DNA of 64,000 nt from Sphingomonas sanguinis NBRC 13937 (GTDB taxonomy: Bacteria > Pseudomonadota > Alphaproteobacteria > Sphingomonadales > Sphingomonadaceae). A program made the position numbers and the translations under genes. The stretch is taken from assembly GCF_001591005.1 (NCBI RefSeq), contig NZ_BCTY01000010.1, forward strand, positions 22,925 to 86,924, read 5' to 3'. The notes beneath the pieces were generated by a model, which worked only from the letters and a program-made list of their open reading frames with translations, did no database searches and was not told the origin of the DNA. Of this stretch, positions 1 to 9,683 are shown one piece after another. The first letter of the stretch is position 1. Each line of letters starts with the position of its first letter.

Positions 1-1967
1 GCCGGTGCGACGCGCTTCCACATCGCTTCCACCGCATCGCGAAAGGCATGGGGAGCTCCGCTATAGCGGACGATCGCGAAGGCACTGGGGAACGGCTTGC
101 TTTCGTAACGATAGACGATGCCGCCAACCACTTCGCGGGGACCACGGAAGCGCAAGTCGTCGACAACCCCGATGATCGTCTGAGTCCCGTTGCCCAGCAT
201 CGTCTTGCCGATGGCGGTAGCCGGATCGCTGAAGCCCAGATCCGCGGCCGCCGTGCGGTTGATGACGACGCCGTAGGGCGTCTTGCTACCCCGCTGATGG
301 ACGGAAAAGTCGTCAGCGGGACGGGCACGGTCGAACAGCCGCCCTGCGATCAACCGAGCGCCGAATGTTTCAAAATAGCGATCGCCGGTCGCGACGTGCA
401 TCATCGACCGACCACTGCTTTCGGGCTTCCCCGCCAGATACATGACCGTGTTGTTGGTCATGTCCTGACTGCCAGGCGCATTCTGGGCCGACGTCACCGA
501 GGACACACCAGGCAGAGCCGCCAAAGCGCGCAGAACGTCGGCGCGCTGCGCATCGTCGACGAACTCGAACGAGTGGACGATGAACAGGCTGTCCCGCTGA
601 AATCCCAGATCGGCGTCGCGGACATGGGCGGCCTGCGCCAGCATCGTCGCGGTGCTGATGCCAAAGGCGATCGCGATCGCGAACTGGCCGACGACGAGAG
701 CCGCGCGCAGTCGCGCCCCAGCGCGCCCGCCACCCGGCGCGCGGGCGGAGGCGAGTACCGCCGAGGGTTGGAACCGGGCGAGCACCAGGGCGGGATAGAT
801 TCCGGCGACAAGCCCGACGGTCAGCACCATGAGGAGGAGCGGCGGCAGAATCGATCCCGCGCCAAGATAATGGACCGCCAGCGTCGTTCCGCCCGCGGCA
901 TTGACCAGCGGCAGCGACAGTTCCGCAAGGGCGAGGCCGAGCACGGCGGCGAGCGCGACCGTGGCCACCGCTTCAGTCATAAACTGGCGCATGAGTGCCG
1001 CGCGCGTTCCGCCGAGCACCTTGCGGATGGCCACCTCCCGGGCGCGCAGGCCTGAGCGGGCGGTGGCGAGGTTCACGTAATTGACGATCGCGATCACCAA
1101 GGTGAGCAGCCCGACGACGCCGAGGGTCGTCACCGCCGCCCGATCGGCAGGATCGTACAGGTGATTGTCGACCAGCGGGCGCAGCGACTGCTGCCATTGG
1201 CCCGGCTTGATATCGCCCGCGGCAAAGACGTGGCGCTTGGCGAACTCGCCAAGCTCGCCCTCAAAGGCATGGGCCGCAGCCGCGTCGGGGAAGCGCAGGA
1301 TGGTGGTCAGGGACGTGCTGCCCCAATGCTCGAACCATTCGTTGGCGAACCGCGCGGGGACCAGCTGTACATAGATGTCGTCCTGCACGCTGCTGTCGTC
1401 GCGCATGTTCTCGATTACGGCGCCGACGCGATAGGTCAGCATCTTGTCCTCGACGGCGAAGGTGATGGTGCGCCCGATCGCTGGCTCGCTGCCGAAATAT
1501 TTTGCCGCAACCTCCTGCGTGATGACGGCGGCGTCCGGGTCCGCCAGCGCCTTGACCGGATCGCCCGATATGGCCGGAAAGCGGAGCAGCGCGAAGAAGT
1601 TCGCGTCGACGGCCGCCAGCGCCTCGCTGGTCACGTTGTTGCCCTGATGGACAATCGCGTTGCGCTGGAACAGGCGCGTTCCCACTAAGTTCGGATAATC
1701 CGCCTTTAAATGCGTCCATTCCCCCCCCATCGTGTACGGCGAAGGCGTGTCCGACAGGCCCGGCATGAAATAGCGTTCCTGGATGATGTAGAGCTTGTCC
1801 GCCCCGGGCATGAACCGATCATAGCCCGTCTCGAACCGGACATAGAGGAACAGCACCAGGAACACCGCGATACCCAGCGCCAGCCCGCCGATGTTGAGCA
1901 GGGCGAACAGGCGGTGGCGGGTGAGCGAGCGGTAGAAGCTGAGCAGCGCGGAGGCCGGAAAGGACAT
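1..1967 (-). CDS. MacB/FtsX-type ABC transporter permease (partial, C-terminus off window)
   Basis: This is the permease subunit of an ABC exporter acting on the inner membrane and periplasm. The reading frame runs from ATG at 1967 to the left edge with no stop, giving about 655 residues; full-length relatives are near 800, so the last FtsX domain is missing. A first membrane helix lies near residues 18-40 (RLFALLNIGGLALGIAVFLV). A MacB periplasmic-core region follows, then an FtsX block with several helices around residues 275-400 (motif AREVAIRKVLGG), and then a second periplasmic-core region. A ribosome site GAAGGTGA precedes the start. The gene lies 11 bp downstream of a 36-codon ORF, itself overlapping the ATPase gene, so all four genes look like one operon. 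The substrate is unknown. Confidence 0.88.
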   Translation of the reverse strand, partial: MSFPASALLSFYRSLTRHRLFALLNIGGLALGIAVFLVLFLYVRFETGYDRFMPGADKLYIIQERYFMPGLSDTPSPYTMGGEWTHLKADYPNLVGTRLFQRNAIVHQGNNVTSEALAAVDANFFALLRFPAISGDPVKALADPDAAVITQEVAAKYFGSEPAIGRTITFAVEDKMLTYRVGAVIENMRDDSSVQDDIYVQLVPARFANEWFEHWGSTSLTTILRFPDAAAAHAFEGELGEFAKRHVFAAGDIKPGQWQQSLRPLVDNHLYDPADRAAVTTLGVVGLLTLVIAIVNYVNLATARSGLRAREVAIRKVLGGTRAALMRQFMTEAVATVALAAVLGLALAELSLPLVNAAGGTTLAVHYLGAGSILPPLLLMVLTVGLVAGIYPALVLARFQPSAVLASARAPGGGRAGARLRAALVVGQFAIAIAFGISTATMLAQAAHVRDADLGFQRDSLFIVHSFEFVDDAQRADVLRALAALPGVSSVTSAQNAPGSQDMTNNTVMYLAGKPESSGRSMMHVATGDRYFETFGARLIAGRLFDRARPADDFSVHQRGSKTPYGVVINRTAAADLGFSDPATAIGKTMLGNGTQTIIGVVDDLRFRGPREVVGGIVYRYESKPFPSAFAIVRYSGAPHAFRDAVEAMWKRVAP

Positions 1968-1978
1968 GGCGATCACCT

Positions 1979-2088
1979 TCAGGCGGCGGGCTTGGTCTGC
2001 GCGACGACGCGCAGCACCAGCAGCAGGACGAGGAGCAGCAGCACGACGATAAGACCGTCGTTGCGTGCAGGCGCGGCGCGGCGGAGCA

Positions 2089-2089
<1 letters not shown>
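1979..2089 (-). CDS. 36-aa single-pass membrane micropeptide inside ABC exporter operon
   Basis: An ORF of 36 codons starts at an ATG sharing one base with the TGA of the ATPase gene (TGATG), an arrangement typical of translational coupling, and ends 11 bp before the permease start. The predicted product begins MLRRAAPARNDG. It continues with an almost pure Leu/Val/Ile helix (residues about 13-29) and a short polar tail ending KPAA, so it would be a one-span inner-membrane peptide with a positive N-terminus. I do not recognise a family. It could be a small accessory subunit of the exporter, or simply a spacer kept by coupling. Position and composition are seen in the sequence; a function is not. 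Confidence 0.5.
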
Positions 2090-2769
<680 letters not shown>

Positions 2770-2777
2770 GGCGGTTC

Positions 2778-4064
2778 CTATCGGATGATGAGGGTCTGGT
2801 AGGGGGCGTAGGTGGTGAGGGGGGTGATCACGATGCGCTCGCCGGGGGCCAGGCCGCCGGTGACTTCGACCTGGTCGGGATTGCGGCGGCCGGTCTGGAT
2901 CGTGCGGCGCACCGCGCGGCCGTCGCCGTCCATCACGAAGGCGGTGGTGCCGCCCGCATCCAACCAGCCGCCTGCGGGCGCGACGATCGCCGGCCGGTCG
3001 GCGCCGAGGACGAGGCGCGTGTCGAGCGTCTGCCCCCGGTTGAGGCCGGCTGGCACCGCGCCGTCGAAGCCGAGTTCGACGCGAAACCGCCCCTCGGTCA
3101 CCTGCGGCAGGATGCGGATGACGTGCAGCGGATAGCTTTTGCCGTCGAGGTCGGCGCGTGCGGCCAGTCCGGTGCGGACGCGGCCGAGATAGAATTGATC
3201 GACGTCGGCGACGAGCTTCCACTGCCCCTCGGAATCGATCTGGCCGACCGTGTCGCCCGGCTTGATCATCTGCCCTGGCTGAATGGTGAAGGCGGTCAGC
3301 CGCCCGGCGACCGGCGCGTGCAGTGTCAGCGCGGCGAGGCTGGCGCGGACCATGGCCAGGCTTTCGCGCAGTTCGCGCGCGGTCGCGGCGATCCCGCGCG
3401 ACTGGTCGGCCAGCGTACCGTTCGCCTGGGCCTGGCCGCTCGCTAGCGCGGCGACGCGGCTCTGCTGATAGACGACCTCTTCGCGGAGCGGATCAATCGC
3501 CGCTGCGGTGACGAAGCCCTTCTCGAACAGCGTCTGCTTCTGGCGCAGAACGCCTTGCGCCTTGGAAAGCGCGTTGCGCGCATCGGCAAGGTCGCGCGCC
3601 GAGTCCTGCCGGGTGCGCTGCACGGACAATTCGGCACCGCTATTGGCGCTCAGCTGGCCGATGATCCCCGCCGAGCGGCTTGCGACATCGAGTTCGAGGC
3701 TGGGGTTGGACAGGCGCGCCAGCGGGGTGCCCGCCGCGACCATCGTGCCGTCGCTGGCGATCGGTTCGGCGACCGCGCCGCCCTGTTGCGCGGTGACGAA
3801 GACGGTGCGCAAAGGGGCGACTTCGGCGCGCAGCGGTACGAAGTCGCGAAACGCCTCGCGCGTGACGGTGCCGGTGCGGATCGCCTGCGCATCGACCGCC
3901 AGGCTGTTGCCGCCCGGCATCAGCCACCACAGGAGGAGCGCGCCGGCGAGCACCGCCACGCCGATCGAGACGCGCACGATCAGCTTGCGCCTTTTGCGCC
4001 CCGGACGTTCGATCCGCCGGTCCATGCCCGCGCCGCTGATCGTGGAGGAAGATGTGTCGACCAT
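2778..4064 (-). CDS. MacA/HlyD-family periplasmic adaptor of ABC exporter
   Basis: This is a membrane-fusion adaptor expected to link the MacB-like permease to an outer membrane channel; 428 aa. The N-terminus is cytoplasmic and Arg/Lys-rich, followed by one membrane anchor (about residues 31-50, VSIGVAVLAGALLLWWLM). The lipoyl/barrel-sandwich halves flank a helical hairpin (about residues 130-215) rich in Arg, Ala and Gln, and a beta-barrel (TPLARLSNPS, VAGRLTAFTIQPGQ) follows. The last domain contains LAPGERIVITPL. It is first in the operon and divergent from the NtrC-like regulator, with about 130 bp between starts. A start at Met14 (4025) is also possible. No outer membrane channel gene lies in this operon. 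Confidence 0.87.
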   Translation of the reverse strand: MVDTSSSTISGAGMDRRIERPGRKRRKLIVRVSIGVAVLAGALLLWWLMPGGNSLAVDAQAIRTGTVTREAFRDFVPLRAEVAPLRTVFVTAQQGGAVAEPIASDGTMVAAGTPLARLSNPSLELDVASRSAGIIGQLSANSGAELSVQRTRQDSARDLADARNALSKAQGVLRQKQTLFEKGFVTAAAIDPLREEVVYQQSRVAALASGQAQANGTLADQSRGIAATARELRESLAMVRASLAALTLHAPVAGRLTAFTIQPGQMIKPGDTVGQIDSEGQWKLVADVDQFYLGRVRTGLAARADLDGKSYPLHVIRILPQVTEGRFRVELGFDGAVPAGLNRGQTLDTRLVLGADRPAIVAPAGGWLDAGGTTAFVMDGDGRAVRRTIQTGRRNPDQVEVTGGLAPGERIVITPLTTYAPYQTLIIR

Positions 4065-4193
4065 GCGGGCAGTGTAGCCCGGACACCATCGATCATCCTA
4101 AGTCACTGGTCCGACATGCACTTTTACAAAATGCCGGCCGCCCCCCGGAAAGCCCTTGCAGCGACTGTCCATTTCCGAACAGGTCTCTATGCT

Positions 4194-5441
4194 ATGTCAA
4201 CCGAATCACCGCATATCCTGGTCGTGGACGATGACGCCGACATCGCCCGCGCCGCGCAGTTGCTGCTCGAGCGGCAGGGAATGACGGTGGCGCACGCGCC
4301 TGATCCCGCCGCCGCCTGGGTGCGGCTGGCCGAGCATCCGGCCGATGTCATCCTGCTCGACCTGAATTTTGCGCGGGGCCACACCAGCGGCGAGGAGGGG
4401 TTCGCGCTGCTCGACCGGCTGGTCGCGGCGGACCGCCATGCGGTGGTGATCGTCGTCACCGGGCATAGCGGCATCCAGGTCGCGGTGCAGGCGATGCGCG
4501 GCGGCGCCGCCGACTTCATCATCAAGCCGTGGAACAATGCCCGGCTGACCGCCACCGTCGAGCGCGGCATTGCGCTGCGCCGGGCCAAGCTTGCCACCGC
4601 GCCTTCGCTGCCCGGTGGCGAAGCGCCGCTGCTGCTGGGCGACAGCGGCGCGATCGTTGCGGTGCGCGACCTGATCGCGCGTATCGCGCCGACCGACGCG
4701 CCGCTGCTACTGCGCGGAGGGGCGGGCACCGGCAAGACGCTGGCTGCGACACTTGCGCATCGCGGCTCTGCGCGTGCCGAGCGGCCACTGGTGACGCTGG
4801 ACGCGACCGGCATCGATGCCGATGCGATCCCGGCCCTGCTGGCCGAGGCGGTCGGCGGCACCTTGCTGATCGATCAGGTCGACCGGCTGCCACCGGCGCT
4901 CCAGGGAGCGCTTGTGCGGGGGCTCGATCAGACGCGCGACCTGCGCCTGATTGCCACCTCGCGGCTCGACAGGGCGGGCCTGCGCGAGCGGCTGCATGAG
5001 GATCTGCTCTACCGGATCAACACGATCGAATGCGACCTGCCGCCGCTGGCCGCGCGCGACGGCGACGCGGTGCTGCTCGCCCGCCATTTCGCCGCCCTGT
5101 TCGCGGCGCGCCATGGCAGGCCGCTGCGGGTGCTGAGCGTCGAGGCGGAGCGTAGCATCGCCGCCGACGCCTGGCCCGACAATATCCGCGGCCTGCGCCA
5201 GGCGACGGAGCGTGCAGTGCTGCTTGGCACCGGCGAACGGCTCGATGTCGCAGACTTCGCGCTGCTGCCCGATCCCGCGCAGCCGCGTGCGCTCGCCGCC
5301 AGTCTGAACCTCGCCCGCAGCGAGGAGACGCTGGTCGCCGCCGCGCTCCAGCGGCACGGCTTCAATGTCAGCCGTGCCGCCGCCGAACTGGGACTGACCC
5401 GCGCCGCGCTCTATCGGCGGATGGCGCGCTATGGCCTCTGA
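4194..5441 (+). CDS. NtrC-like response regulator lacking the GAFTGA sigma-54 loop
   Basis: This 415-aa protein has the NtrC domain order: receiver (about residues 6-125, phospho-acceptor Asp56 in VILLDLNF), a shortened AAA+ ATPase domain, and a C-terminal Fis-type helix-turn-helix (NVSRAAAELGLTRAALYRRM). Walker A is GGAGTGKT (175-182) and Walker B is LLIDQVD (224-230). About 17-20 residues are missing between them compared with NtrC, and the missing piece is the segment carrying ESELFGHEKGAFTGA. Without that loop a sigma-54 contact is not expected, so it probably acts as an ordinary DNA-binding regulator. It is transcribed with the next kinase gene (11 bp overlap) and divergently from the ABC exporter operon, its likely target. 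The ATG gives MSTESPHILVVDDD. Confidence 0.87.
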   Translation: MSTESPHILVVDDDADIARAAQLLLERQGMTVAHAPDPAAAWVRLAEHPADVILLDLNFARGHTSGEEGFALLDRLVAADRHAVVIVVTGHSGIQVAVQAMRGGAADFIIKPWNNARLTATVERGIALRRAKLATAPSLPGGEAPLLLGDSGAIVAVRDLIARIAPTDAPLLLRGGAGTGKTLAATLAHRGSARAERPLVTLDATGIDADAIPALLAEAVGGTLLIDQVDRLPPALQGALVRGLDQTRDLRLIATSRLDRAGLRERLHEDLLYRINTIECDLPPLAARDGDAVLLARHFAALFAARHGRPLRVLSVEAERSIAADAWPDNIRGLRQATERAVLLGTGERLDVADFALLPDPAQPRALAASLNLARSEETLVAAALQRHGFNVSRAAAELGLTRAALYRRMARYGL

Positions 5442-6627
5442 CCGCGTCGCGGCCGCCGTCCGGGTGCTCGTCATCGCCGGGGCGGGCGCGTCGGCGTCGT
5501 CCAGCATCGGCAGCGGCCTTTACGCCACCGCCACCGTCGCGCTGCTCGTCGCCGCCTGGACCGGCGTCAACGCCGTCGTCGCCGCGCAGACCGTCCCGCT
5601 ACCGCTGCCCCCGCCGCCGCCGGTCCCCGATGCGGAGGAGCGCCAGCGGCTCATCGCCTATCTCGATCTGTCGCCCGCGCCGCTCGTCGCCTATCGCGCG
5701 GGGGCGCTGTACGCGGTCAACCGCGCCGCCCGTCGCCTGTTCGCCAGTGACGACAGAATCCCCGCGCCGCCGCCCGCGCTGGTCGAGGCGATCACCCGTA
5801 CCATGCCCGGCCGGACCGCGACGGTGACGATCGACGACGAACCCTTTGCGCTGGCCGTCGGCACGCTGACCCTCGCCGGCGAAGTCGCGCATGTCGGCGC
5901 GCTGATCGACATCGGCGCCGAACTCAAGGCAGCGGAAGCGGCGGCGCTGCGTGAACTCGTCCGGATTCTGAGCCACGAGATCGTCAACGCGCTGACACCG
6001 ATCGCGTCACTCGCCGAAACGGCGGCAGCGATGCTCGGCGATGCGCAGCCGGATCACGATGCGGTGCGCGAGGCGGTGACCACGGTGGCCCGCCGCGCCG
6101 CCGGCCTGCAACGCTTCGGCGATGCATATCGCAGCCTCGCCCGCCTGCCCGCACCGGAGCGCTGCCGGCTGGCCACCGCCGACTTGCTCGACGATCTCAC
6201 CCGCCTGTTCGCCGCGCGCTGGCCGACGCTACCACTGCATGTCGTAGCTTCACATGGCCCGGTTCATCTGTTGGCAGACGCCGATCAGCTGTCTGCCGCC
6301 CTTTGGGCCATCCTGCAGAATGCGGTCGAGGCGGCCGATGACCCGGCCGCACTGCGCGTCACGCTTAGCGTCGAAACCCGGCCCGACACGGTCACCATCG
6401 CGATCGCCAATACCGGGCCGTCCATCCCCCCGGCGCAGGCGGACGCGATCTTTCACCCGTTCATGACCACCAAGCCCACCGGCAGCGGCGTCGGCCTTGC
6501 CCTAGCCCGCCAGATCCTGCGCGGCCACGGCGGCGAGGTCACGCTCGCGCATTCCACACCGGAGGAAACGTGTTTTGTCGCCACGCTGCCCAGACTGGGC
6601 AGCGTGAACATGCCCAACAGACGGTGA
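5431..6627 (+). CDS. Sensor histidine kinase (NtrY-like) partner of the NtrC-like regulator
   Basis: This 398-aa kinase overlaps the regulator gene by 11 bp, so the two are probably a cognate pair. Hydrophobic stretches near residues 10-50 could form two membrane helices. A Pro-rich linker and a PAS-like region follow (about residues 70-170). The phospho-acceptor H-box is RILSHEIVNALTP (His182). The ATPase domain has an N-box (AILQNAVEAA), a G1 box (IANTGPSIP) and a G2 box (GSGVGLALARQIL). The sequence resembles the NtrY/PAS kinases found next to MacAB-like operons. No recognisable periplasmic sensor domain is present, so the signal is unknown. Confidence 0.87.
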   Translation: MASDRVAAAVRVLVIAGAGASASSSIGSGLYATATVALLVAAWTGVNAVVAAQTVPLPLPPPPPVPDAEERQRLIAYLDLSPAPLVAYRAGALYAVNRAARRLFASDDRIPAPPPALVEAITRTMPGRTATVTIDDEPFALAVGTLTLAGEVAHVGALIDIGAELKAAEAAALRELVRILSHEIVNALTPIASLAETAAAMLGDAQPDHDAVREAVTTVARRAAGLQRFGDAYRSLARLPAPERCRLATADLLDDLTRLFAARWPTLPLHVVASHGPVHLLADADQLSAALWAILQNAVEAADDPAALRVTLSVETRPDTVTIAIANTGPSIPPAQADAIFHPFMTTKPTGSGVGLALARQILRGHGGEVTLAHSTPEETCFVATLPRLGSVNMPNRR

Positions 6628-6787
6628 TCCGCTCCTTACAATCGACTACATTGAAGTGACCAATGAGGGTAATGATTTGGCAGAGCCTTGGGGTTCTTGA
6701 ACTGCCGAACAGACAATCCAGTGACAATCTGACCCAAAATTAGACGCTCATAGCGACCCGGCCGGTTGTTGACGACCGGACATCCGT

Positions 6788-7633
6788 TCAGCTTGGTTTG
6801 CTCGTGAAGCTTTTCCGGTTTTCGGCAAGGAATGTAGCCAGTGAGGTTGGCGGTCGGCCGGTGACATCTTCGACGGTGGTTGTGCTTCGGTCTTCCGAGC
6901 CTCGCGCGATCGCCCCGTCCATCCCCGCAAGGAGATCGGCATAGTCCCCCGGCAAGCCGAATGAGCGGTAGCGGTCGGCCAGCGCCTCGACGCTCAGCCT
7001 ACAGTGCCGCACCGGCCGGCCGATCACCTCGGTGATCGCCGACGCTGCCTCGTGATAGGTCAACGCCTCGGGGCCGGTCAGTACCAGCTCTCCCGACGCC
7101 GCTTCCGGCGTCAGCAATGCCGCCGCGGCGACCGCAGCAATGTCGGCGGCGTCGATGAACGACACGCGACCATCGTCTGTTGCGGAGTAGAGGCGCCCCT
7201 CGGCAACGATCGACGGCAGATACTGCCCAGTGAAGTTCTGCATGAACCAGCTCGGCCGGAGCACCGCCCAGCGTGGCGCATGATCGCGCAGCCAGGCGTG
7301 TGCCCCTCCCATCATTGGTCCGCCCGGCGGCAGCGACGCGGCGGAAAGTAGCACGATTGCACCCGGTAGCCGCTCGGCAGCGTGTTCAAGGAACGGACGC
7401 ATGACGGGCAGCTGATCGACACGGTCGGTCGGGGCGACGACATAGGCGGCGTCGACCCCGTTGAGCGCCGGTGCAAAGCTGGCCGGATCGGACCAGTCGA
7501 ACCAGACTTGCCCTGGCAGCTCTGCCCGCCTCGTCGCCGCGATTACCTCGGCGTCCCTGCCGCGCAGAAGATTCGCGAGCAACCTGCCAGTGGTGCCGGT
7601 CGAGCCGGTGACCAGGACTCGCTCAGGCACCAT
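6788..7633 (-). CDS. NmrA-like NAD(P)-binding reductase
   Basis: This is an atypical short-chain dehydrogenase with a Rossmann nucleotide-binding motif at the very N-terminus (VLVTGSTGTTGRLLANLL). The likely start Met-Val-Pro at 7633 gives about 281 residues; a start at 7642 would add three. The rest fits NmrA/azoreductase-like proteins, with RPSWFMQNF in the middle and a substrate-binding C-terminal half containing LVLTGPEALTY. The catalytic Tyr-x-x-x-Lys of classical SDRs is not evident, so it may be an oxidoreductase or a redox-sensing protein. The start overlaps the end of the decayed SnoaL gene upstream, and both lie divergent from the TetR regulator, which probably controls them. Confidence 0.82.
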   Translation of the reverse strand: MVPERVLVTGSTGTTGRLLANLLRGRDAEVIAATRRAELPGQVWFDWSDPASFAPALNGVDAAYVVAPTDRVDQLPVMRPFLEHAAERLPGAIVLLSAASLPPGGPMMGGAHAWLRDHAPRWAVLRPSWFMQNFTGQYLPSIVAEGRLYSATDDGRVSFIDAADIAAVAAAALLTPEAASGELVLTGPEALTYHEAASAITEVIGRPVRHCRLSVEALADRYRSFGLPGDYADLLAGMDGAIARGSEDRSTTTVEDVTGRPPTSLATFLAENRKSFTSKPS

Positions 7634-7944
7634 ACACCCCATTCATCGCGACCGCGTTCGCCGCATCGTTCCCCAGGAGCGCACGCACGACCACCAACGG
7701 ACTCCAATAGTCGCGATAGTGCACGATCCGTCCGCCGCCGGTCGTGATGACCGATAGGTAACGCTGATCGTATGGAGCTCCCGTCTCGACCCTCCAGCCG
7801 GTGCGGCAGGCCAGGGGGCGTAAACGGAAACTCCATCACCACGTCCTCGGCCAGCATGTCGACGAACCCCGTCTGATCAGCGGCGAGGCGGTCGCCGAGC
7901 GCTTCGCGCAGCATCGTCGGAAAGTCTTGCACTCTGTCCGTCAT
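7623..7944 (-). pseudogene. SnoaL-like (NTF2 fold) gene with internal deletion and frameshift
   Basis: The N-terminal part from ATG 7944 reads as a good SnoaL-fold start (MTDRVQDFPTMLREALGDRL, then VVMEFPFTPPGLPHRLEG). The same frame then turns into Arg/Ser-rich nonsense and runs on into the next gene. From about 7790 the adjacent frame gives a convincing SnoaL ending (YDQRYLSVITT, GRIVHYRDYWSPLVVVRALL) with a stop at 7623. About 40-50 residues of the middle are missing at the junction near 7790. The simplest reading is an internal deletion that also shifted the frame. A sequencing error alone would not explain the missing core. The intact parts are judged against family knowledge, not an alignment. 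Confidence 0.75.
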
Positions 7945-7949
7945 CCCGT

Positions 7950-7994
7950 ATCTCCTATGCGTCGAGACGCCACCGTCTCATTGATGTAGGAGAT
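7950..7994. promoter_or_regulatory. Nested palindrome between TetR gene and SnoaL/NmrA genes
   Basis: An inner palindrome GAGACG-ccac-CGTCTC (7964-7979) lies exactly at the centre of an outer one, ATCTCCTA (7950-7957) and TAGGAGAT (7987-7994). The outer arms are the Shine-Dalgarno sequences of the two divergent genes, and the inner arms have the size and symmetry of a TetR-family operator. The TetR protein encoded next door would be expected to bind here and repress both directions. Confidence 0.5.
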
Positions 7995-7999
7995 TGCGG

Positions 8000-8614
8000 A
8001 TGGAACGCAAGCGTTCCGTCGCCTCGGGACCGCGGCAGCTCTCCGGAGCAGCCGTGCAGCGGGCCAACGTCACCGACGCACTAACGCGCTCGTTCTTCGC
8101 GGAATGGGCACGGGTCGGCTATGCCGATCTAAGCCTCGAGCGGGTCGCCCGAGCGGCCGGGTCGGGCAAGGCGGCGCTGTATCGGCGCTGGCCGGACAAG
8201 GCAGCGATGGCGGCGGACCTTTTGCCGCAGGTCGGCATGACGGTTACTGAGATTGACGACCAGGGCTCGTTCGAGGCGGACGTGCTGGCGCTGTTATTGG
8301 CCATTCGCCGGGTGTTGCGCCACCCGACCATTCGACGCATCGTGTCGGACATCCATGCCGAGCTTGAGCGCAACGTCGCGCTCTCCGCGGCAGTGCGACC
8401 GTTTCAAGAGGCACGCCGGGCGCGAGCGTACGACGTTGTCGCCCGCGCGGTCGCGCGCGGGGAGCTTCCCGACACAGTCGACCGCGCGATTGCCGCCGAC
8501 CTGCTGGCAGCCCCGCTGTATTGGCGCATTGCGGTGCTTGGGCAGCGCGCGAGTCGCAAATATCTTGAAAACCTGACGCAGGTGATCGTCCGAGGTCTCA
8601 GCGTTGGCAAATAG
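8000..8614 (+). CDS. TetR-family transcriptional regulator
   Basis: This 204-aa regulator has an N-terminal helix-turn-helix (about residues 25-70; LSLERVARAAGSGKAALYRRW) and an all-helical C-terminal ligand domain of the TetR_C type (about residues 85-195). The start at ATG 8000 was preferred over an upstream TTG because AGGAG sits seven bases before it. It is divergent from the NmrA-like reductase and decayed SnoaL genes, with a nested palindrome between them, so it is probably their local repressor and self-regulating. The inducer is unknown. Confidence 0.9.
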   Translation: MERKRSVASGPRQLSGAAVQRANVTDALTRSFFAEWARVGYADLSLERVARAAGSGKAALYRRWPDKAAMAADLLPQVGMTVTEIDDQGSFEADVLALLLAIRRVLRHPTIRRIVSDIHAELERNVALSAAVRPFQEARRARAYDVVARAVARGELPDTVDRAIAADLLAAPLYWRIAVLGQRASRKYLENLTQVIVRGLSVGK

Positions 8615-8697
8615 GACCCAATTCTTACCGTTCAGCAGCGTGTTTGAGGCATCTCAATCCGGATATTCCCACGAGACGGCAGGTTACAGTGATTTTT

Positions 8698-9588
8698 TCA
8701 GCCGACTTCGCGCGCCAAGTCGATCAGGGCCTTGAATGCGGCGGAGGGATTACGCCTGCTGGGATAATATAGGCTCAAGCGCGCGAGCGGCGGCGTCCAC
8801 TCCTGAAGAACTCGGACAAGCCGGCCCGCTTCAATGTCGGCGCGCACGTCAGACTCCATGAAATAGCCGATCCCCACTCCCTCCAGAACCGCAATTTTGG
8901 CGAGGCTCGCCTCGTCGAGGGTCAACGGGCCCTCGACGTCGATCTGGAGGGTACCGCCGTCCTTTCGGAACTGCCACCGATGCAGCGCCCCATTCGGCAG
9001 CCGAATTCTGAAACAGGCGTGTCGGAGGAGATCGGGAGGCACCTGGGGTTTGCCATTGGCCGCCAGGTAGGTCGGTGACGCCACCACCGCGAAGCTGCGT
9101 GGCGGTCCGACGGGTATGGCGATCATGTCGCTTGGCACGAGGTCAGCGCTTCTGAGGCCCAGATCAAAGCCCGCCTCGACGATGTCGACGATCCGTCCTT
9201 CGGTGACCAGATCGATGTGCACCTGCGGATACCGCTTCAAGAATGGGATGAGCAGCGGACTCAGAACCTCGCGCGCGCCTGTGGCGAACGCATTGATCCG
9301 CAGCGTGCCCGACGGCGTCTCCACCTGGGAACGCGCGGTACTCATCGCGGCGTGCAGCGTCCTGACTGCGGGCCGGATCTGTTCGACGAAGGTCTGCCCG
9401 GCGTCCGTCAACGAGACGCTGCGGGTCGTGCGGTTGAACAGCCTGACGCCCACGCGTCGCTCAAGCTTGCCGATCAGATTGCTCAGCGCGGTAGCCGAGA
9501 GGCCGAGTTCCAGGGCGGCCGCACGAAATGAGCCTCGCTGCGCAATGGCGAGAACCGCGTCGAACTCGCTCAGACCATCGCCAGCCAT
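8698..9588 (-). CDS. LysR-family transcriptional regulator
   Basis: This 296-aa protein has the LysR winged helix at the N-terminus (about residues 1-60; [21 protein letters not shown] and LEERR-type wing [13 protein letters not shown]). The substrate-binding domain follows (about residues 90-290), with the CrgA/DhcR-like segment [17 protein letters not shown] longer frame opens at 9702, but that would overlap the divergent SnoaL gene and add 38 residues with no family similarity, so Met at 9588 is taken. It faces the SnoaL/SDR pair across 95 bp and most likely controls that pair. Confidence 0.9.
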   Translation of the reverse strand: MAGDGLSEFDAVLAIAQRGSFRAAALELGLSATALSNLIGKLERRVGVRLFNRTTRSVSLTDAGQTFVEQIRPAVRTLHAAMSTARSQVETPSGTLRINAFATGAREVLSPLLIPFLKRYPQVHIDLVTEGRIVDIVEAGFDLGLRSADLVPSDMIAIPVGPPRSFAVVASPTYLAANGKPQVPPDLLRHACFRIRLPNGALHRWQFRKDGGTLQIDVEGPLTLDEASLAKIAVLEGVGIGYFMESDVRADIEAGRLVRVLQEWTPPLARLSLYYPSRRNPSAAFKALIDLAREVG

Positions 9589-9683
9589 TATCCCATTTTC
9601 CGCAACGCCAGATACCGATTTATCTCGATTATCACCAGCAATCATATCGCTAGATTGATCCCGTCCCGTCAAGGAGCCGAGCA

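Noticed and set aside
6628..6787. Possible gene in the gap after the NtrY-like kinase
   Set aside because: Only short shadow frames; a weak CCGGT/ACCGG hairpin is present but no start or ribosome site.
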